Source of the DNA: Acetobacteraceae bacterium
Lineage (GTDB): Bacteria > Pseudomonadota > Alphaproteobacteria > Acetobacterales > Acetobacteraceae
NCBI GenBank assembly: GCA_004843345.1
Contig: CP039460.1
Span: 628,921 to 692,920 of the forward strand
Direction of reading: 5' to 3'
DNA length: 64,000 bases
Position numbers and translations under genes: made by a program. The notes beneath the pieces are model-generated. The model did not search any database. It had not been told where the DNA came from and worked only from the letters and a program-made list of their open reading frames with translations. Of this stretch, positions 54,119-62,530 are shown one piece after another. Numbering within the stretch: position 1 is the first letter of the stretch; every line of letters starts with the position of its first letter.

Positions 54119-54568
54119 TTATTTTGCGCCTTTTAACGCCCAAACCAATAAAATCAGCATAAAAGAAATCAGATTTGCCAACACTAAAACGGCTAAAAAG
54201 ATTAAAACCGCAAAATTCGGTGTCATGCCATCAGGCCTTAACCAAAGCCCCAAAAGAGGCGCTCCCATGCTCGCAGGGACAAGGAAATACAGATTTACTT
54301 TTCCCCAATGGCGCAGGCAATAGCCTTCAAAACTGCCTAATTCCGCAAAAGAATCCTCCTTTTTGGCCACTTCCTTTACTTTTTTTTCCACAGGCAAAGA
54401 GGCAGATGGCCGTAAATGAGAAAGGATATTTTCTTTCTTTACCTCCAAACCTTCTTTTGCAACAGATGCCTTGGGCTTGCGGGGCTTTCTTGTGCGTGGC
54501 GTCGCTTTCTCAGAACGCCCTTCTTTTTTACGTTTTGAAGTATCCGCAGGTGCTTTAGACTTTGTCAT
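54119..54568 (-). CDS. one-module member of the NxxYxxP membrane family
   Basis: This 149-residue protein has a long basic, disordered N-terminal half (Lys/Arg/Pro-rich, about 1-45), then one copy of the two-helix module: WGKVNLYFLVPASMGAPL (motif NLYFLVP at 92-98) and a second helix near NLISFMLIL. Its start overlaps the stop of the two-module gene by 14 bases. The ATG at 54568 is chosen for its GGGAATG site; 54589 is an alternative. Function is unknown. Confidence 0.7.
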   Translation of the reverse strand: MTKSKAPADTSKRKKEGRSEKATPRTRKPRKPKASVAKEGLEVKKENILSHLRPSASLPVEKKVKEVAKKEDSFAELGSFEGYCLRHWGKVNLYFLVPASMGAPLLGLWLRPDGMTPNFAVLIFLAVLVLANLISFMLILLVWALKGAK

Positions 54569-55370
54569 GTGGTTCATTCCCTGCCACATACGTCTCTTGC
54601 ACTATTTGTTTTTCCGCACGCTCTTGCGTAGCGTCCTGAAGAATCTGCTTTTGCGCTTCAGCCTTATTTTCTAAACCTTTTTCAAAAGCGCTGATTTCAA
54701 ATTCAGTCTCTTCCTCCGCTTCGGGGCGACGTGCCAAATTCCGAAAAACCCACTGAACCAAGAGGGTAATCCCCATAATGAGAAGAGAAAGAACCGTTGC
54801 GACACTCCAAAAAACAGCCACAAAACTGGTCACGACCTCTGCACGCTGCAACCCATCAAGGAAATACCAGAAATTCCGCAAGGTTGAATAAAGAAGAATA
54901 GGCAAAACATAAAGGAAACTTGCCCCAACCCAGCTCCAAAAAAGACGGCGGAAAGGGTGCGCTTTAACTTCAATTTTTTCTGTCCCCAGAAAACGCTCAA
55001 ACCCATACCAAAGCAAATAGAGAGCGAGCGAAATAAGATTAGCATGAAAAAGCGTTTGCAATGTGCCATATTCAAGCAATTGCAAACGGTCTGGACGGGT
55101 AGGCGGCAACATGAGGTACGTCAAAAGCGGCCCTGAAAAAGAGGCTGGCAGGAGATAAAACAGGTTGGCCTGAAGCCAATTCCGTATCCAAACAAAAAAA
55201 TCAGGAGAATGAAAATAAGCCGACATTTTTTGAAAACGGTTTTGCGTTTTTACGGCAAAAGATTTTTTTTCAGGCAGGGTTTCTGGTGTGCCTTCTAAAA
55301 AATGTGTCAACCCCTTCTCCGATGACGCTCCGTCATTTCCGAGCGCTTTATGTTCCTCTGATTTTTTCAT
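54555..55370 (-). CDS. two-module member of the NxxYxxP membrane family
   Basis: This 271-residue protein has a soluble N-terminal region (1-60), then module A (NLFYLLP at 69-75 with PASFSGPLL, and NLISLALYLLW at 111-121) and module B (SFLYVLP at 151-157 and a later long helix). Four helices are expected. A charged Glu/Ala/Lys/Gln tail (about 215-271) looks coiled. It lies 23 bases downstream of another two-module gene. I do not recognise the family; assignment rests on the shared repeated motif. Confidence 0.72.
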   Translation of the reverse strand: MKKSEEHKALGNDGASSEKGLTHFLEGTPETLPEKKSFAVKTQNRFQKMSAYFHSPDFFVWIRNWLQANLFYLLPASFSGPLLTYLMLPPTRPDRLQLLEYGTLQTLFHANLISLALYLLWYGFERFLGTEKIEVKAHPFRRLFWSWVGASFLYVLPILLYSTLRNFWYFLDGLQRAEVVTSFVAVFWSVATVLSLLIMGITLLVQWVFRNLARRPEAEEETEFEISAFEKGLENKAEAQKQILQDATQERAEKQIVQETYVAGNEPHDKV

Positions 55371-55393
55371 TTTCGTCCTGACAATTAGACAAT

Positions 55394-56152
55394 TTAATGG
55401 CGCTCTAGATAGTTTGCCCCCGTAAGGAAATGCGTCACTCTCAAAATCATTTTAGCGCCCCATCGAGCTGCAAAAAACAAGCCAAAAGCAAGAAAAGATA
55501 ATAAATTCCCCATGACCCAAAAAAGAATAAGATAGGTGAAAATACTTGAAATTCCAACTTCCATCACAGGATCAAGCATCACCACATCCGCAGGGAATAA
55601 GGCCACCACCGCAACCGAAGGCAGGATATAAACGACATTATCACGTGCCCACAAGCCCAAAAGATGACGGGCGGGATGCGCATTATCTGGCGTTAAAAAC
55701 GGAGAGGCGAAACGTGCAGCGTTGTTTAAAAAACTTTTTTGAGCAGCTTTTCCTGTTGCAGCTTTCCGGCGCGCCTCAATAATTTCCTTATAATGACGGT
55801 CAATAGCCCAACGCCAGATCGCAACCGCTATCAACGAAAACACGTTCGACAAAAGGACCAAAATGAGCGAGGTTTTAGAAATCAGCTCGACAGGATAGCG
55901 ATGAAGGGGCACAAAAATCAGCATCAAAAAAGCCAACGTGCTGACTGAAGGCACAATAAAAAAATAATTAACCTCAACGCCTCTAGTAATAAAATAAGGG
56001 ACACCAACAATATTAGAGCGCTTAAAATCAGCTCTAATTTCTGCTTTCGCATGCTGATAAAAACGTTTTAAAAAAGGGGCTTCTTTCGCAGGTATCTCTT
56101 GAACGTTTTCCTCAGGAATACCTTGTTTTTCTGACAAATTTTTCACCATCAT
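55394..56152 (-). CDS. two-module member of the NxxYxxP membrane family
   Basis: This 252-residue protein has module A NYFFIVP at 62-68 with second helix around SNVFSLIAVAIWRW, a basic amphipathic linker (about 117-150), and module B NVVYILP at 172-178 with second helix around NLLSFLAFGLF. Four helices are expected. It is first of the minus-strand trio ending at 54119 and divergent from the 382-residue lipoprotein gene across 256 bases without another gene. Function is unknown. Confidence 0.72.
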   Translation of the reverse strand: MMVKNLSEKQGIPEENVQEIPAKEAPFLKRFYQHAKAEIRADFKRSNIVGVPYFITRGVEVNYFFIVPSVSTLAFLMLIFVPLHRYPVELISKTSLILVLLSNVFSLIAVAIWRWAIDRHYKEIIEARRKAATGKAAQKSFLNNAARFASPFLTPDNAHPARHLLGLWARDNVVYILPSVAVVALFPADVVMLDPVMEVGISSIFTYLILFWVMGNLLSFLAFGLFFAARWGAKMILRVTHFLTGANYLERH

Positions 56153-56408
56153 ACAGCTGTTAAAGGGGCAAGCATCCCTCGTGTACCTCTAAGGACACGA
56201 TTGCCTCCCTCCCTGTAACATAGACCTTAAAAAGAAAATTCCAATATGGGATAAAATTATATCCCTATTTTAGCAAAGCGCCAAATGATCCCTTTCTAAG
56301 CCAGCCGACTGCTTGAGTCTCAACTCGAATGGTGTCATAGTCATTCGTTCCTTCATACCTCCTCATCATTCCCTTTAAAACTCCCTCTTTGGCAGGACTT
56401 CTAAGAAA

Positions 56409-57557
56409 ATGCGTAAGGCCGCAGATTATAAAAAGAATTTTATTTCCCGCTTAAAATCTCTCAAAAACCTAAATTGTTTTTCACTTAAACAATTTTCACT
56501 TGCTGCGACCTGCCTTGCAACCCTTTCAGCCTGTGCTGTTGTTCCCAACGAGGGGCCAACCGATTGCGGCTTAGAAAGCTTTGACAATGCCCTTTTCCGA
56601 GATGAGGGCTGTGATCCCATCACAGGCATTATCTCAATCCCCTCCATGATTCCAATTTGGGTTGTCGATTACAGCGCCTGCGGTCTCAAATGGCATAATT
56701 CCCGTATCGCGCCAGATTTCAACGGCAGAAAAGTCCGCTATCTGCGCCGTTTAAAACAGCTAAAATTAGAGGCGGAACGCAACCAGTCAGCCGTGAATGC
56801 CCAGAGGGCACTGGCCTCTGAAAGCTTGGCTGAAAATGCGATTGCCGATAATCTCAACCGCCTCCTTCTGGCGAAAAGCCATCAAACATCTTCCCCGAAT
56901 TTCAGCCTAAAACGTAATCAGGCGGCAAAAATCGTTCTGGAAAATGGCGTAAGTGAAAAATTCACCAAAGCGCTTGAGCAAATGATGCGGATCCAAAGCA
57001 ACCTTAAACTGGCCGATCAAAGAGCTCTTGCGGAAATGCCGCAAGATCAAGACCTCTTGCCGTCCCTTGCGACCCCTGACGCCAAAGAAAGTTCAAGCTA
57101 TTCTGTGCTGGAACTGGAAAAAACCGCTTGGGCGCAAGTCACAGAAGAAGATAAGGCCAAAGAAAAACTAAAGCGTGAGCAGAAAATGGCAGCATGGCCA
57201 GAAGCCAAGCGCCAAGCCTATGAACAAAAACAGGCGGCAAAAGAGCAAAAAGCAAAGGCGAAACAGGAACGTCAAAACCAAAAGCAGGCCGTTCTTGAAG
57301 CCAAGCTGACACAAAAAAATGCCCAAAAAGAGGCAAAACGCCAAGAGAAACTCAAAGCAAAAGGATTGCAGGAGGCACAGCCTATGAATCCGCATTCAGC
57401 CTCAGAAGAGGCCAAAGCTCCGCCTGCGCCTGCTGCGCCCCCTTCGGAGTCCAATCCTGCAAAAGATAAAGCCCAGCCTCAAATTAACGATCCTATGATT
57501 CCTGTCGTGCGCAAGGCAGAAACGGTTAAAGCCAAAAATATTTCTGAAGAAGAGTAA
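56409..57557 (+). CDS. predicted lipoprotein with long charged coiled region
   Basis: The 382-residue protein has a long basic start, a hydrophobic stretch and a lipobox-like LSAC (about 39-42). The mature part has a Cys-rich segment (TDCGLESFDN...DEGCDPITG...YSACGLKW), then Arg/Lys/Ala/Gln helices (about 110-290) predicted to coil, and a Pro-rich tail. It is similar in build to the exported protein at 50315. It lies inside the module-family cluster. No family is recognised. Confidence 0.65.
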   Translation: MRKAADYKKNFISRLKSLKNLNCFSLKQFSLAATCLATLSACAVVPNEGPTDCGLESFDNALFRDEGCDPITGIISIPSMIPIWVVDYSACGLKWHNSRIAPDFNGRKVRYLRRLKQLKLEAERNQSAVNAQRALASESLAENAIADNLNRLLLAKSHQTSSPNFSLKRNQAAKIVLENGVSEKFTKALEQMMRIQSNLKLADQRALAEMPQDQDLLPSLATPDAKESSSYSVLELEKTAWAQVTEEDKAKEKLKREQKMAAWPEAKRQAYEQKQAAKEQKAKAKQERQNQKQAVLEAKLTQKNAQKEAKRQEKLKAKGLQEAQPMNPHSASEEAKAPPAPAAPPSESNPAKDKAQPQINDPMIPVVRKAETVKAKNISEEE

Positions 57558-57795
57558 AAAAAGCCAATGTGCGTCTTTCTTTGCCTTTGGAAAAAGAAAA
57601 ACCAACGTCACGAAAATCTTAACGGAAGGCGTTTTTACCCTTCTATTTTTGCTCTGCTAAATGTGTATCTTTCTACACAAAAAAAATATATTCCTTTTTT
57701 TGGCGTCTTTAAAAAAAAGAAGGCTTGCTTCTAAAATCAAAATGAAGCAAAGCTTGCCGTGGCTGTTCTTCTCCCCCTTTTTAGGACAGCCGCTT

Positions 57796-58956
57796 CTACT
57801 CTTTTTGCTCCCACAAAATTTGTTTAATCTGCCCTTCCGCCGCCGCCTCCTTGCAAAAGCGTTTTTTTAAAAAATGGCACGCAATCTCTCCAAAAATCAC
57901 AGGAATCAGGACAAAATTTGCCCCTAAGAAATCAAGCCAGAGTTTAGGGGGCAAGATGCGGATACTCTGCCGAAAGGGATCTAAAAATGCCAGACTCTCT
58001 GGTAAATGCTGGCCAAGTTTTGCAAGGCACAGAAAGGGCAAAACCCCAATGAGATTTGCTCTGAGCAAAGCGTAAAGAAAGGCGCTCCAGCCTTGAGAGA
58101 GTGTCTTACGGAAAGCATTAGGCGCATTCTCCTCCCATACAGAGCGTACCAAAAACCAGAAAAAACCGCCGATAACCGCTAAAAAATTGATATAGAGCAA
58201 TAAAATCAGCACGATTGGCACGAAATAGCGTGACCAAACTAAATCTGGCGCTTCCTCCAGCCAACACAATCCCATCCCAATCGCAGCAGGCAGAAACAGC
58301 ATCACATTCAAAAGCAGAAAATGCCAATAGAGCCTGCCAAAAAATTTCTTAGGATGCGAAATTTTAAAAAGTCTTTGGCGGAAAGAAACCAATGGGAAAC
58401 CGCCAAACATGGTTTCTCCCTCTCGTAAAGAACTCTCGTGACAAGGCTGTCTTTTTCGGTGTTTGATGAGACGCCAAACATCACTTGCGCCACAACGCAC
58501 CAGCCAAGAGCAAAAGCTCCCTAAGCCACAATTCACCCCTAAAAATAAAAAGAACAGCCAAAATAAATAAAGGATATTTTCGCCAAAATGCCCTTCCCGC
58601 CATTCTTCACCACTCAAGAGGCAAATTTCAAACAAAGCAATTGAGGCATTCATCAGGCAAACAGGAAAAATATAATAAAGATTGTTCGCAAAACCTGATT
58701 TTGACACACAAAAATTTAACTCGCCTGTCAAACGTTTGCGCCGCCGTCTCCGCAGAAATTCCCAGCATAATGAAAAAAGATTTCCAAAACAGAACGGCAA
58801 AATGCAATCAATCAGAAAGCGGTGCATCGTACCAAAAAAATTCGGAATAGAAAAAACGAAACTTGCAGGCAAAATATAAAATAAATTAACCCAGAAATAT
58901 TTCGCAACAAGGGCGCAAAAAGTCGAGAATTTTGATTCTTTCGTCAAAAGGGTCAT
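57796..58956 (-). CDS. four-module member of the NxxYxxP membrane family
   Basis: This 386-residue protein has four module starts: NLFYILP (24-30), NLYYIFP (92-98), NVMLFLP (217-223) and NLIGVLP (301-307), each followed by a second hydrophobic helix. Spacing within pairs is 68 and 84 residues; between pairs it is 125, with a basic linker (about 155-205). About eight helices are expected. Its ATG overlaps the stop of the six-module gene (ATGA), so they are co-translated. Function is unknown. Confidence 0.75.
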   Translation of the reverse strand: MTLLTKESKFSTFCALVAKYFWVNLFYILPASFVFSIPNFFGTMHRFLIDCILPFCFGNLFSLCWEFLRRRRRKRLTGELNFCVSKSGFANNLYYIFPVCLMNASIALFEICLLSGEEWREGHFGENILYLFWLFFLFLGVNCGLGSFCSWLVRCGASDVWRLIKHRKRQPCHESSLREGETMFGGFPLVSFRQRLFKISHPKKFFGRLYWHFLLLNVMLFLPAAIGMGLCWLEEAPDLVWSRYFVPIVLILLLYINFLAVIGGFFWFLVRSVWEENAPNAFRKTLSQGWSAFLYALLRANLIGVLPFLCLAKLGQHLPESLAFLDPFRQSIRILPPKLWLDFLGANFVLIPVIFGEIACHFLKKRFCKEAAAEGQIKQILWEQKE

Positions 58957-60905
58957 CGTCTTTTCCTTCTTGTTTTTTGAAGGGACTTCAAATCAATAAT
59001 CCGCCCGTCATAGGTCAAAATTTTTGTAATTTTTCGGCGTTTACGCCCCTGCTTTTTAAGAACAGGCTTTTTTATAACAGGCGGCAAAGCTGATTTTGAC
59101 TTTTTGACAGAATGGAATTTTTGAACATGCCATTTGGAATGTGTCTGTTTAAGCGCTTGTTTTTCGGCTTTACGTTCACGCTGGCGTTCTGCCAAATGCG
59201 CTATTTTACTGCCAAAGAAAAAAAGAAATAAAGCACGGATAATCACAAAGGCCAACTGTAAAAGCAAAGAGGCCAAAATGTCCAAAAGAATAACCGCTCC
59301 TGCGCCAAAAAGCGCCGAACGCACGGCAATAGCTCTCTCTGAGAAAACCCCCTCAATCGTGGCCAAAAATCCAATCAAACACGGAATTGGCAAAAGATAG
59401 CAAACGACATTATTCAAAAAAGAACGAAAAACACCCTTAGCTTTAAGCGTTGTCTTTCCTGTCAGCAGAAATTTCAATCCCGATTCAAAAGTACGCCAAA
59501 GGAAAAAATAGATTTTTACCATCAGCCCGAGTAAAAATCCCATTCCTGCTGCCCATAAAGCAAGCTCTATAAGATCATGCCAACTCCCAACACCTAACAG
59601 GAAAACAGTGCCAATCCCCCACGCCAATCCCAAAGGAAAAACATAAAAAAACACCTCTTTTAAGAAGATTGAAAAAGACGCTTTTAAACGTTCAGGCCAA
59701 AGATAATGATACAGAAATAAAGGGCCTGCGGCTGGACGGTTTGCCTGCTTTAACTGCACCTCTTCCAAAAGCGTTTGGGAGGGTTCTTCTTCAATTTCTT
59801 CTAAGAGATTTCCTGTCAGGCTTTTCGGCAGATGAATCAGAAAATCTGGCATTTCTTGCTGTTTTTTCTTTCTTTTGCCTTTCAGTGCGGAAGGACGGGG
59901 ATCAGGTTGCCAAAAAACAGTCGCTAACGCCCGGGCACACCATGAAAAGAAGCTTGCTAACAGCCAAAAGCCGAGCATATCGAAAAGAAAGAAACAGAGA
60001 TACCACGGACTTTCCCAAAAAAGCGTATCCAAATCCATCTTGATCAATTTTCGGCCAGGCCCTGTCAGCGTAGCCTCAAGACTTCCTGCCAAAACCAGCG
60101 GCAGAATATAGAGAACATTCGCCTGCACTGCGGAAAGAACAATTTTACAAAAACCCTCAAGCCCCTGCTTTCTAAGAAAAAACTGACGCAGATAGGCACA
60201 TAATCCGCCCACCAGATTGCCCAGCAGCAAAAGCAAAAACCAGCCCATGAGAAGCACAAAAAAAGCGTCAGGGTCTTCTGAATAGGAGAAAATTAAAAAA
60301 GGCAGCGCCAGCGAAGCTGGAAGCAAATAAAAGAGATTAACCGCAACCCAGCTTGCGAGAACAGGCGGTTCAAAATCTCTTTTCTGTTGATTTCGCTTTT
60401 TTTCCTGCTCAAATTTCCATCGAAAATGCCGACCAATCCGCCAAATCCAGCAAGCCATCCATGAAAAAAAAACGGCAAAGCCCCATAAAAGCGGAAAGCC
60501 AAAAAAGAAGCAGAGAAACAGGAAAGGCGAACTCACTAAAATCCCTGGATTTTGAGGAATTTTGAGAAGCTGTTCCCCTTGCGTGGCAACCAGAACCAAA
60601 CTGGTTAAAACGCTAAAGGGCAAAAGATAAAAAAGATTTCCAGCTTTGAAAGAAAGCGGCACGGTAAAGGCCAATGTTTTGCCTTTTTTCCGAAAAAGCC
60701 AGCGCCTTCCCCCAATAAGCATGAGGCAAAACAGATTGGTGTAAAAAAGCAGGGAAATCCAAATTTCACTAAAAGAAAAAGCCCCCGAAGAAGGCTGAAA
60801 AAACGCCCAAACAGGCAAAATGCCAGAAGCAGGCAGGAGATAAAGGCCATTCACCCGCCCCCAATCTCTCGCAAAATGCCATTTTTCTGCCTCAGCCTGT
60901 GCCAT
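58953..60905 (-). CDS. six-module member of the NxxYxxP membrane family
   Basis: This 650-residue protein has module starts NGLYLLP (19-25), NLFYLLP (90-96), NLFYLLP (190-196), NVLYILP (263-269), EVFFYVFP (417-424) and NVVCYLLP (499-506). Spacing within pairs is 71-82 residues and between pairs 100-154, with basic or acidic linkers, so the repeating unit is a pair of modules. The C-terminal ~85 residues are a Lys/Arg-rich cytoplasmic tail. AGGTAGGA precedes the ATG. It is the longest family member. No known family is recognised. Confidence 0.78.
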   Translation of the reverse strand: MAQAEAEKWHFARDWGRVNGLYLLPASGILPVWAFFQPSSGAFSFSEIWISLLFYTNLFCLMLIGGRRWLFRKKGKTLAFTVPLSFKAGNLFYLLPFSVLTSLVLVATQGEQLLKIPQNPGILVSSPFLFLCFFFGFPLLWGFAVFFSWMACWIWRIGRHFRWKFEQEKKRNQQKRDFEPPVLASWVAVNLFYLLPASLALPFLIFSYSEDPDAFFVLLMGWFLLLLLGNLVGGLCAYLRQFFLRKQGLEGFCKIVLSAVQANVLYILPLVLAGSLEATLTGPGRKLIKMDLDTLFWESPWYLCFFLFDMLGFWLLASFFSWCARALATVFWQPDPRPSALKGKRKKKQQEMPDFLIHLPKSLTGNLLEEIEEEPSQTLLEEVQLKQANRPAAGPLFLYHYLWPERLKASFSIFLKEVFFYVFPLGLAWGIGTVFLLGVGSWHDLIELALWAAGMGFLLGLMVKIYFFLWRTFESGLKFLLTGKTTLKAKGVFRSFLNNVVCYLLPIPCLIGFLATIEGVFSERAIAVRSALFGAGAVILLDILASLLLQLAFVIIRALFLFFFGSKIAHLAERQRERKAEKQALKQTHSKWHVQKFHSVKKSKSALPPVIKKPVLKKQGRKRRKITKILTYDGRIIDLKSLQKTRRKRR

Positions 60906-60941
60906 TCCTACCTTCTGCTAACCGCTTCTAAGAAATGCGTT

Positions 60942-62054
60942 TCAACGAACTTCTGGTTCAAAGAAATCTTCCCAAATCCGCTTAGAAAAGTAGGAAACGA
61001 CTTGGGACACACCCCAAAAAACAAGACTGATAAAGAAGGTTCTGCCCAGAGGCGCTCCCCAATCCCAATCGCCAATCGTGGACTGCAAAGAGAAAATCCC
61101 CGTCCCCTGCAAAAAAATCAATAAGGCAGAAGGAAACAGAAAGAGGAAATTATGGACAAACCATTCACGCACTTCCATCTGCAAAGGAGTGGCTTCATCT
61201 TTTGATACCACAGAATAGGCAAAGCCTCGAACAAGCGCCCGAAAAGAGAGATAGACAATGCCTAAAAGGGCAATCATGACCAAGGCCGCAACATTGCCAA
61301 AGACAACCCCAATCCCCCACAATGTCAGGCAAGCCATAAAGTCACCATTCCCCATGAAAAAGCCCCATAAAGGCCAAATCAATGCCCCAGGAATGATGTA
61401 GCAAATATTTGCCTTCACCCAATAGCGAAGCGCACCAAACACTTGGGTAAATACACGCCCCATCAAAGGCTTTTCAAAACTTTGATCTGCCCTAATGGCT
61501 TGGCGTTTTTCCTTTGTCTCTGAAAGTGTTTGACGTGCCAGCCTGAAAAGCCGTGAAATACTATCCGTCAAAACTGTCAATAAAATGGCCAATCCCCAGA
61601 AAACAAGCAGCTCCATCCCATAGGTAAAGCAAAATGTTTCCCAAGAACCCATCGCATAATCGCCCCGATCCTCTGGCGGAACTGTCCACCAAGCCTCAAC
61701 GGCAATATCAATGGTCATGGAAAGCGCAAAGGGGAAAATATAAGCCACGAGCGCTTTGGCGGGCGTCAGCGGAACAAAATCGCCCAGCGGCAGCTGGCGT
61801 GCCTTTTTCCATGCCCGTCTAAGGCACAAAAACAAAAGCGAAATCAGATTTCCAATAAAAAACGGGACGAGCCAGTCATGAAGAAAACCCCGAAGGCTTT
61901 GCTCTAGGTCTGGAAATAAAAGATCCCACAAAGGGGCGGTCAGCGAGGCCGGAAATAAATAAAGGATATTGACCCAAAGCCAAGATTTTAAAAATCCTGG
62001 GGAGTTAGCCTGATAAGCCGCCATCTCATTGGTCATTTCTGTTTCAATCTTCAT
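60942..62054 (-). CDS. four-module member of the NxxYxxP membrane family
   Basis: This 370-residue protein has module starts NILYLFP (29-35), LVAYIFP (102-108, lacking the Asn), NICYIIP (216-222) and NFLFLFP (302-308). Spacing within pairs is 73 and 86 residues, between pairs 114. The odd modules carry the PASL/PGAL and P-L-W pattern after the motif; the even modules are longer. It is first gene of the operon continuing into the six- and four-module genes (36-base gap). Function is unknown. Confidence 0.76.
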   Translation of the reverse strand: MKIETEMTNEMAAYQANSPGFLKSWLWVNILYLFPASLTAPLWDLLFPDLEQSLRGFLHDWLVPFFIGNLISLLFLCLRRAWKKARQLPLGDFVPLTPAKALVAYIFPFALSMTIDIAVEAWWTVPPEDRGDYAMGSWETFCFTYGMELLVFWGLAILLTVLTDSISRLFRLARQTLSETKEKRQAIRADQSFEKPLMGRVFTQVFGALRYWVKANICYIIPGALIWPLWGFFMGNGDFMACLTLWGIGVVFGNVAALVMIALLGIVYLSFRALVRGFAYSVVSKDEATPLQMEVREWFVHNFLFLFPSALLIFLQGTGIFSLQSTIGDWDWGAPLGRTFFISLVFWGVSQVVSYFSKRIWEDFFEPEVR

Positions 62055-62180
62055 TCTGAACTCTACTTCACTTCTAAAATCTTGTGAGGCTGTTTGATAT
62101 TATCGGTCAGAATAAAGTCCGAGGCAATAGGGCAAAAAAGAGGGCTTTTTTTTAAGAAAACCCCCTTCTTTAAAACAGTT

Positions 62181-62345
62181 TCAGGCTTTGCGGTTAGCCT
62201 TTTTGACATCTTCCTCGCCAGCTGGATCCCATGCCCAGCCACAATGCGGACAGCAATATTTCGTCGTGACATTTTCTTTTTCAGCATATTGCTCTAGCTC
62301 ATGCTGCGTATATTTTTTACCGCACATTGGACATGAAATTTCCAT
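62181..62345 (-). CDS. 54-residue zinc-ribbon protein
   Basis: An ATG at 62345 with AAGGGTGAG upstream opens a 54-codon frame ending at 62181. The product has two CxxC knuckles, CPMC at 5-8 and CPHC near 33-36, followed by GWAWDPAGEED, a compact zinc-ribbon/rubredoxin-like layout. It lies 127 bases upstream of the module-family operon on the same strand. Function is unknown; such proteins often bind zinc structurally. Confidence 0.72.
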   Translation of the reverse strand: MEISCPMCGKKYTQHELEQYAEKENVTTKYCCPHCGWAWDPAGEEDVKKANRKA

Positions 62346-62530
62346 AACGCTCACCCTTCCTCAAAACAACCACCCCATGGCGACATTATTGCCTCTTTTC
62401 CTTTAAAATCAATCCTCTAAAAGAATATCTTCTCAAAAGAGAAATCAAATTATTGCATGGAATATGGCTTTATATAACGGAACATGATGGCATAAATTTT
62501 TAAAATAGGCGCTGTTGTTGAAACATGCCT

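Noticed and set aside
57661..57870. 69-codon plus-strand ORF rich in Leu and Phe
   Set aside because: Mostly antisense to the end of the four-module gene and without a ribosome site; composition reflects the opposite strand.
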